Below are positions 6,861 to 11,316 of a stretch of 11,316 bases of DNA, one piece after another. Under the pieces are notes generated by a model, which saw nothing but the letters and a program-made list of their open reading frames with translations, was not told the DNA's origin and searched no databases. Source of the DNA: Gemmatimonadota bacterium (GTDB taxonomy: Bacteria; Gemmatimonadota; Gemmatimonadetes; Gemmatimonadales; GWC2-71-9); assembly GCA_003221085.1 (NCBI GenBank), contig QHUD01000185.1, positions 1 through 11,316 on the forward strand, in the 5' to 3' direction. The translations under genes and the position numbers were made by a program. Position 1 is the stretch's first letter, and the number at the start of each line of letters is the position of its first letter.

Positions 6861-7319
6861 GGCGCGCCCGGTAGTGGATGGCCTCGAGCTCGACACCGCG
6901 CTCCTTGGCGATGCGCCGCGCGGTCGTGAGGTGCTGGAGGCCGTCCAGCGTGGCCCGGACCATGTTGTGCGGGTTCGTGGAGCCGAGGCTCTTGGTGAGG
7001 ATGTCACGCACGCCGGCGCACTCGAGCACCGCGCGCACCGGGCCGCCCGCGATGACGCCGGTCCCGGACGCGGCGGGTTTCAAGAGCACGCGTCCGGCGC
7101 CGTGGTGACCGATGATCTCGTGCGGGATGGTCGTCCCCGCGAGCGGGACCTCCACCATGCGACGGCGGGCGGCTTCGACGGCCTTACGCACCGCTTCGCT
7201 CACCTCGTTCGCCTTGCCGGTGGCGATCCGACCAGTCCGTCGCCCTCGCGCTGCCGCTCGCTCGAGTCGCGCCGCTCCCCGCCTCGTCCCCGACCCCGTC
7301 CCCCGCGACCCCGACCGCG

Positions 7320-7376
7320 CCCACCTCCCCCGCCGCCCCCGCCGCCCCCGCCGCCACCCCCTCCACCACCTCCACC
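7320..7376 (-). repeat. Poly-glycine-coding low-complexity tract in rpsE
   Basis: Nineteen consecutive glycine codons, mixed GGG, GGT, GGA and GGC, lie near the 5' end of rpsE and are followed by an Arg-Gly repeat down to about 7277. The plus strand is almost pure C with few other bases. Such tracts are prone to polymerase slippage and poor read coverage, which may relate to the damaged sequence about 90 nt away. Confidence 0.9.
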
Positions 7377-7489
7377 AACGGGGCTGGCGGCAGGGCGCTC
7401 GTCGTGCGCCGGCTCGCCACCCGCGTGCGCCGTCTCCGCCGGTTCGATCGTCCCGGGCCCTGAGGGCCCGAGCGGTTGTTCGTTCGTCA

Positions 7490-7861
7490 TTAGAGCTCCA
7501 ATCCGCCTTTGCGAGCGCCTTCGGCCACCGCCTTCACGCGCCCGTGATACTGGTACCCGCCGCGGTCGAACACCACCTTGGTGATCCCCTTCTCTTTGGC
7601 CTTGGCGGCCAGCAGCCGTCCCAGCCCGAAGCTCTTCGCGGTCTTGCCCTTGCCGTCGATCTGGAGGCCTTCGGAGGTGTCCGCCGCGCCCACCAGCGTG
7701 ACGCCCCGCGTGTCGTCCACGATCTGGGCGTAGATGTGCTTCGACGAGCGGAACACGACGAGGCGCGGCCGCTCCGCGCTGCCCGCCACCTTGCGGCGCA
7801 CCCGCAGGTGCCGCCGATAGCGGCGGCTATCACGCGTCCCGACCTTGTGAATGGCTCGCAT
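7490..7861 (-). CDS. rplR: 50S ribosomal protein L18 (uL18)
   Basis: Large-subunit protein that, with uL5, binds 5S rRNA in the central protuberance. The 123-residue product has normal length, with the basic N-terminus (RRYRRHLRVRRKV), the core RPRLVVFRSSKHIYAQIVDD and the standard C-terminus FDRGGYQYHGRVKAVAEGAR. The ATG at 7861 lies 3 nt after the rplF stop. There is no clear ribosome-binding site at a normal distance, so coupling to rplF is probable. Its stop overlaps the rpsE start by one base. Confidence 0.97.
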   Translation of the reverse strand: MRAIHKVGTRDSRRYRRHLRVRRKVAGSAERPRLVVFRSSKHIYAQIVDDTRGVTLVGAADTSEGLQIDGKGKTAKSFGLGRLLAAKAKEKGITKVVFDRGGYQYHGRVKAVAEGARKGGLEL

Positions 7862-7864
7862 GGG

Positions 7865-8410
7865 CTATTTGGCCGCCTGGGCGGTCTTGCCGGCCTTGCG
7901 CCGGACCTGCTCGCCCACGTACCGGATCCCCTTCCCCTTGTATGGCTCGGGCGGCCGGATCGCGCGGATCTCCGCCGCCACCTGGCCCACGAGCTCCTTG
8001 TCCACGCCCTCGATCTTGACGAGGACGTTGTTGTCCACCGAGATCTTGATCCCCTGCGGCGCGTGGTACGGCACCGGATGCGAGAAGCCGACCACCAGCT
8101 GCACTCCGAACGGTTTCGGCTCCGCCTTGTAGCCCACGCCCTGGATCTCGAGCGCTTTCGCGAACCCCTTGGTGACGCCGTCCACCATGTTGGCGACGAG
8201 CGTGCGCGTGAGTCCGTGGAGCGCCTTGTGCCGGCTCTCGTCCGAGGGCCGTCGCACCACGATCGTGTTTTCCTCGAGCGCGAGGGCGAGCTCCGCGTGC
8301 ACCGTGCGACTGATCTCGCCCTTCGGGCCCTTCACCGTGATCCGCAGGCCATCGAGCTGGGCGGTGACGCCCTTCGGGATGGGGACCGGCTTCCGGCCGA
8401 TGCGCGACAT
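7865..8410 (-). CDS. rplF: 50S ribosomal protein L6 (uL6)
   Basis: Large-subunit protein near the factor-binding site, binding 23S rRNA. The 181-residue protein has the usual two similar domains: MSRIGRKPVPIPKGV at the start, TVKGPKGEISR near residue 25, LIGHT-like HGLTRTLVANMVDGV near 65-79, and the C-terminal signature PPEPYKGKGIRYVGE followed by a basic tail. The start ATG at 8410 has a perfect AGGAGG seven bases upstream that begins inside the rpsH stop codon. Confidence 0.97.
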   Translation of the reverse strand: MSRIGRKPVPIPKGVTAQLDGLRITVKGPKGEISRTVHAELALALEENTIVVRRPSDESRHKALHGLTRTLVANMVDGVTKGFAKALEIQGVGYKAEPKPFGVQLVVGFSHPVPYHAPQGIKISVDNNVLVKIEGVDKELVGQVAAEIRAIRPPEPYKGKGIRYVGEQVRRKAGKTAQAAK

Positions 8411-8417
8411 GGAGCGG

Positions 8418-8423
8418 CCTCCT
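8418..8423 (-). promoter_or_regulatory. Strong ribosome-binding site of rplF, overlapping the rpsH stop
   Basis: AGGAGG on the minus strand, seven bases before the rplF ATG. Its first bases are shared with the rpsH TAG (TAGGAGG), so ribosomes ending rpsH are released directly on the rplF initiation site. Confidence 0.75.
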
Positions 8424-8817
8424 ACCAGACCACCGCGAGCAGCTCGCCGCCCACTCGAGCAGTGCGCGCTTCGCGGTCGGTCATGAGTCCCTGGGGCGTC
8501 GAGAGGATCGCCATCCCGAGCCCGTTCTTGACGCGCGGGATCTCGCGCGCCTTGACGTAGCGGCGCAGGCCCGGCGCCGACACGCGCTGCAGCTCGCGGA
8601 TCACCGGCGCGTCGTTGTGATACTTGAGGTAGAGCCGCAACAGCCCGTGACGCCCATCGTCCAGCACCTTGAAGTCCTGGACGTAATGGTTGTCGCGGAG
8701 CAGCCGCGCGATCTCGACCTTCAGCTTCGACACCGGCATATCGACCCGACGGTGCCCCGCCTGGCAGGCGTTGCGCACCCGGGTCAGCATATCGGCGACG
8801 GGATCAATCACGCTCAT
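8422..8817 (-). CDS. rpsH: 30S ribosomal protein S8 (uS8)
   Basis: Small-subunit assembly protein that binds the central domain of 16S rRNA; in E. coli it also represses the spc operon by binding its mRNA. The 131 residues match the family length. Typical segments are DPVADMLTRVRNACQAGH at the N-terminus, PVSKLKVEIARLL, and the C-terminal block REIPRVKNGLGMAILSTPQG with LMTDREAR and the ending GGELLAVVW. The ATG at 8817 follows the rpsN stop by 16 nt with an AAGGA upstream. I did not find a structure that would prove S8 autoregulation here. Confidence 0.97.
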   Translation of the reverse strand: MSVIDPVADMLTRVRNACQAGHRRVDMPVSKLKVEIARLLRDNHYVQDFKVLDDGRHGLLRLYLKYHNDAPVIRELQRVSAPGLRRYVKAREIPRVKNGLGMAILSTPQGLMTDREARTARVGGELLAVVW

Positions 8818-8833
8818 CTCGCGTTCCGTCCTT

Positions 8834-9019
8834 TTACCAACTGGCTTTGCGCACGCCGGGAATTTCCCCGCGCAGCGCGAGCTCGCGGAAACAAATGCGG
8901 CACAGCTTGAACTTGCGGAGCGTGCCCCGGCTGCGGCCGCACCGCTGGCACCGGTAGTAGCCCCGCACTTTGAACTTCGGCTTCCGCTTGACCTTCTCCA
9001 TCCACGTCTTCTTCGCCAT
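8834..9019 (-). CDS. rpsN: 30S ribosomal protein S14 type Z (uS14, zinc-binding)
   Basis: Small-subunit head protein. The 61-residue product is the short zinc-ribbon form: C24-x2-C27 and C40-x2-C43 (YYRCQRCGR and FKLCRICFRE) are the four ligands. The C-terminus IPGVRKASW is the family hallmark. Longer zinc-free versions, used in some bacteria under zinc starvation, have about 100 residues; none is visible here. The ATG at 9019 has AGGGAG nine bases upstream, starting inside the rplE stop (TAGGGAG). Confidence 0.97.
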   Translation of the reverse strand: MAKKTWMEKVKRKPKFKVRGYYRCQRCGRSRGTLRKFKLCRICFRELALRGEIPGVRKASW

Positions 9020-9031
9020 CCGATGGTCTCC

Positions 9032-9811
9032 CTAAGCGACCGCGACGGGGGCTTCGCCCCGGAAGGGCATCCCCAGCTCGCGCAGCAGCGCCAGGGCGGT
9101 GTCGTCCCGGCCGGCGCTGGTCACGAGCGTGATATCCATCCCGTGGATCTTCTCGACCTTGTCGTAGTCGACCTCCGGGAAGATCATCTGCTCCTTGATG
9201 CCGATGGTGTAGTTACCCCGGCCGTCGAAGCTGTCGGTCGGGAGCCCGCGGAAGTCGCGCATGCGCGGCACCGCGATGCTGATGAACCGGTCCAGAAACT
9301 CGAACATCCGTGCCGCCCGCAGCGTCACCGAGCACCCCACCGGCATCCCCTGCCGCAGGTTGAAGTTGGCGATGGCCTTCTTGGCCTTCGTCACCACCGG
9401 CTGCTGACCCGTGATGGCGGCGAGCTCGGCCACGGCCGCCTCGAGCGCCTTCGGGTTCTTGGACGCATCCCCCATCCCGACGTTGAGCACGATCTTCAAG
9501 AGCTTCGGGATCTCGTGCGGATTCGTCAGCCCGAACTGCTGTGCGAGCTTCGGCCGCACCCGCTGCTCGTAGTACTCGTGCAGGCGGGGCGGGGGCGCGG
9601 GCTCCGGTGGCGGCCCTTCCGGCTCGGCCGGTGCGGCCGGCTTGCCCTCGGCCGGCTTCTTGCCCTTCTGTTTGTCCTTCTGCTTGTCCTTCTGCTTCGG
9701 CTTGGGCTCCGCCGGAGCGACGTCGGCGGCCTTCGGCTCCTGGCCCGGGGGCGTCTCCCCCGGGTCAGCCTGCCGGGCCTGCTTCGGTTCCTTCTCTTTC
9801 GTGTCCGCCAT
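9032..9811 (-). CDS. rplE: 50S ribosomal protein L5 (uL5) with long charged N-terminal tail
   Basis: Large-subunit protein that binds 5S rRNA and contacts the P-site tRNA. The uL5 core starts near residue 76 (RLHEYYEQRVRPKL) and shows NPHEIPKLLKIVLNVGMGDAS, TGQQPVVTKAKKAIANF, the GCSVTLRAARMFEFLDR helix, FRGL, FDGRGNYTIGIKEQ and the C-terminal GMPFRGE. The product has 259 residues against about 180 normally. The excess is about 75 N-terminal residues rich in Lys, Pro, Glu, Ala and Gln, with a tandem QKDK repeat at 40-49. No good start lies close to the core: the first later one is a GTG inside EQRVRPK. The ATG at 9811 is 3 nt after the rplX stop without an obvious ribosome-binding site. The tail is probably real and disordered. 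Confidence 0.95.
   Translation of the reverse strand: MADTKEKEPKQARQADPGETPPGQEPKAADVAPAEPKPKQKDKQKDKQKGKKPAEGKPAAPAEPEGPPPEPAPPPRLHEYYEQRVRPKLAQQFGLTNPHEIPKLLKIVLNVGMGDASKNPKALEAAVAELAAITGQQPVVTKAKKAIANFNLRQGMPVGCSVTLRAARMFEFLDRFISIAVPRMRDFRGLPTDSFDGRGNYTIGIKEQMIFPEVDYDKVEKIHGMDITLVTSAGRDDTALALLRELGMPFRGEAPVAVA
9664..9699 (-). repeat. Three 12-nt tandem units in the rplE N-terminal tail
   Basis: On the plus strand the units at 9664-9675, 9676-9687 and 9688-9699 read ccttctgYttgt with changes mainly in the last unit. They encode the repeated QKDK/QKGK peptide of the uL5 tail. The near-identical DNA suggests recent slippage expansion. Confidence 0.8.
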
Positions 9812-9814
9812 GGG

Positions 9815-10207
9815 CTATTTCGCTTTCACGCGCGGAATCGGCTGGCCCGACTTCACCGCGATCCGCTGCACCGTGCCGTCTTTGTCCGCGCGCCGCCGGA
9901 CGCGCGTGGGCTCCCCCGACTTGGGGTCGAGCAGCATGACCTTGGACGCCGCGATCGGCGCCGTCAGCTCGATGATGCCGCTCTCCTCGTTCGGGTTGGT
10001 GGCGCGTTTGTGCTTCTTCACGACGTTCACGCCCTCCACCTCGACTCGGAACTCCTTGGGGAAGACGCGGAGGACTTTGCCTTCCTTCCCCCGGTGCTCG
10101 CCCGAGATCACGCGCACCGTGTCGCCCTTGGTGATGTGCAGCTTGTGGCGCTCGGGCTCCCGGGGCTCGGGCGCCCTGCGGCTCTTCTTGTAGACGAGCG
10201 GCTTCAT
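9815..10207 (-). CDS. rplX: 50S ribosomal protein L24 (uL24)
   Basis: Early large-subunit assembly protein that binds the 5' part of 23S rRNA near the exit tunnel. The KOW domain spans about residues 26-60 (ITKGDTVRVISGEHRGKEG, KVLRVFPKEFRVEVEGVN), followed by VVKKHKR, SGIIELTAPIAASKVMLLDP and GEPTRVRRR. At 130 residues it is longer than the usual 100-110 because of about 20 extra basic and Pro-rich residues before the KOW domain and a longer C-terminus. The ATG at 10207 is set by a very strong ribosome-binding site inside the end of rplN, so the extension is well supported. Confidence 0.96.
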   Translation of the reverse strand: MKPLVYKKSRRAPEPREPERHKLHITKGDTVRVISGEHRGKEGKVLRVFPKEFRVEVEGVNVVKKHKRATNPNEESGIIELTAPIAASKVMLLDPKSGEPTRVRRRADKDGTVQRIAVKSGQPIPRVKAK

Positions 10208-10208
10208 A

Positions 10209-10577
10209 TCAGATCACCTCCGGCGCGAGCGAGACGATCTTCATGAACCGCTTGTCGCGCAGCTCGCGTCCCACCGGCCCGAAGATACGGGTCGCACGGG
10301 GCTCGCCCTGGTCGGTAATGAGCACGGCGGCGTTCTCGTCGAACCGGATGTAGGAGCCATCCTTGCGCTTGGTCTCCTTGGCCGTGCGGACGATCACGGC
10401 CTTCACCACCTCGCCCTTTTTGATCTGGCCGGTGGGGATGGCGTCCTTGATCGTCACGACGACGATGTCGCCCAGCCCCGCGTAGCGGCGCTTGGACCCG
10501 CCGAGCACGCGGATCACCAGCGCGCGCCGCGCGCCCGAGTTGTCCGCGATCTTGAGAATCGATTCCTGCTGTACCAC
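10209..10577 (-). CDS. rplN: 50S ribosomal protein L14 (uL14)
   Basis: Large-subunit interface protein that contacts 16S rRNA in the assembled ribosome and is the docking site of the silencing factor RsfS. The 122 residues are collinear with the family: VQQESILKIADNSGARR at the start, KRRYAGLGDIVVVTIKDA, a KKGEVVKAVIVRT strand, YIRFDENAAVLI, the GTRIFGPV-like ATRIFGPVGRELR and the C-terminus KIVSLAPEVI. The start is GTG at 10577 with AGGAGG seven bases upstream. It lies 24 nt after rpsQ, the longest spacer within the operon. Confidence 0.97.
   Translation of the reverse strand: MVQQESILKIADNSGARRALVIRVLGGSKRRYAGLGDIVVVTIKDAIPTGQIKKGEVVKAVIVRTAKETKRKDGSYIRFDENAAVLITDQGEPRATRIFGPVGRELRDKRFMKIVSLAPEVI
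10212..10221 (-). promoter_or_regulatory. Ten-base Shine-Dalgarno match for rplX within the rplN 3' end
   Basis: The minus strand reads GGAGGTGATC, a full 10-base complement to the conserved 3' end of 16S rRNA, and GGAGG lies nine bases before the rplX ATG. The same bases encode the conserved PEVI C-terminus of uL14, so one stretch serves as both code and initiation signal. Confidence 0.75.
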
Positions 10578-10601
10578 GGTTCCCCCTCCTGGTCCCCGCC
10601 G

Positions 10602-10846
10602 CTACTTCGCGCGCTCGACGATTTCGACCACCCGCCACCGCTTGGTCTTGGACAGCGGCCGCGTCTCGACGATCCGCACCGTGTCGCCCGCCTTGGCGCC
10701 CTTGTCATCGTGCGCGGCGACCTGCTTGGTGCGAACGATCTGCTTGCCGTAGAACCCGTGGGCGAAGCGGCGGGTCAGCGTGACCGTCACGGTCTTCTGC
10801 ATCTTGTCGCTCACCACCACGCCCGTCCGAAGTTTGCGCCGCCCCC

Positions 10847-10850
<4 letters not shown>
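10602..10850 (-). CDS. rpsQ: 30S ribosomal protein S17 (uS17)
   Basis: Small-subunit primary assembly protein that binds the 5' domain of 16S rRNA. The 82-residue product has the OB-fold pattern of the family: RKLRTGVVVSDKMQKTVTV, HGFYGKQIVRTKQVAAHDD, then GDTVRIVETRPLSKTKRW and VVEIVERAK. The frame is open far upstream, but the ATG at 10850 overlaps the preceding stop as ATGA, has AGGAAG five bases upstream and gives the family length. The upstream part of the open frame is an out-of-frame reading of rplP/rpmC. Confidence 0.96.

Positions 10851-11316
<466 letters not shown>

Larger units (their letters stand above)
6841..7490 (-). pseudogene. rpsE: 30S ribosomal protein S5 (uS5), internally deleted and frameshifted as given
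   Basis: uS5 sits at the back of the small subunit and helps decoding accuracy. The start at 7490 overlaps the rplR stop as TAATG, with GGAG five bases upstream. Frame 1 encodes an acidic lead, 19 glycines (residues 39-57), an Arg/Gly repeat and SSERQREGDGLVG, then runs out of frame to a TGA at 7200. From about 7227 a different frame encodes IATGKANEVSEAVRKAVE and the normal C-terminal two-thirds (GTTIPHEIIGHHGAGRVLL, then GTGVIAGGPVRAVLE and SLGSTNPHNMVRAT) to the TAG at 6843-6841. The 650-nt span is not a multiple of three. Between the two parts the conserved uS5 stretch LVEKVVxINRVAKVVKGG and FSFxALVVVGDG is absent, some 30-35 residues. This is more than a frameshift: about 100 nt appear lost. 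In a gene expected to be essential, an assembly or sequencing fault is likely. Confidence 0.88.

Noticed and set aside
7220..7240. Programmed frameshift in rpsE
   Set aside because: There is no slippery heptamer at the join and a shift would not restore the missing 30 or more conserved residues.

Overview
The window is a GC-rich bacterial chromosome segment. Most of it is the back half of an S10/spc-type ribosomal protein operon, read on the minus strand. Gene order, the style of the ribosomal proteins (long basic, Pro- or Gly-rich N-terminal tails on uL5, uL15, uL24, uL30 and uS5) and the bifunctional FTCD suggest Gemmatimonadota or a similar soil or sediment lineage. That placement is inferred from remembered family features, not from a search.

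Layout from left to right. (1) Bases 1-1023, minus: trpS, with a probable translationally coupled next gene running off the left edge. (2) Bases 1063-3309, plus: an inositol-monophosphatase-family phosphatase, then a bifunctional formimidoyltransferase-cyclodeaminase that starts directly after its stop codon. (3) Bases 3310-3383: a hairpin made of degenerate 7-nt repeats, between the convergent ends of ftcD and map. (4) Bases 3386-11316, minus, in transcription order from the right edge: rplP/rpmC, rpsQ, rplN, rplX, rplE, rpsN, rpsH, rplF, rplR, rpsE, rpmD, rplO, secY, adk, map. Spacers are 0-24 nt and there are several stop/start overlaps (ATGA, TAATG, ATGGCTAG), so this is one transcription unit. 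It makes ribosomal proteins, the Sec translocon channel, adenylate kinase and the enzyme that removes initiator methionine. The infA-rpmJ-rpsM-rpsK-rpsD-rpoA-rplQ block that often follows map is not here; the operon ends at the hairpin.

Two ribosomal genes look damaged as given. In rpsE the conserved first part of the uS5 core is missing and the reading frame changes at the same spot. In rplP the C-terminal end of uL16 is missing and the frame runs without a stop into uL29, which lacks its own first residues. Both look like short internal deletions in genes expected to be essential. They are either assembly or sequencing errors or, for the in-frame uL16-uL29 fusion, possibly real. I see no mobile element, CRISPR array, tRNA, rRNA or obviously novel multi-gene system. 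No stretch over 300 bases is without a gene.
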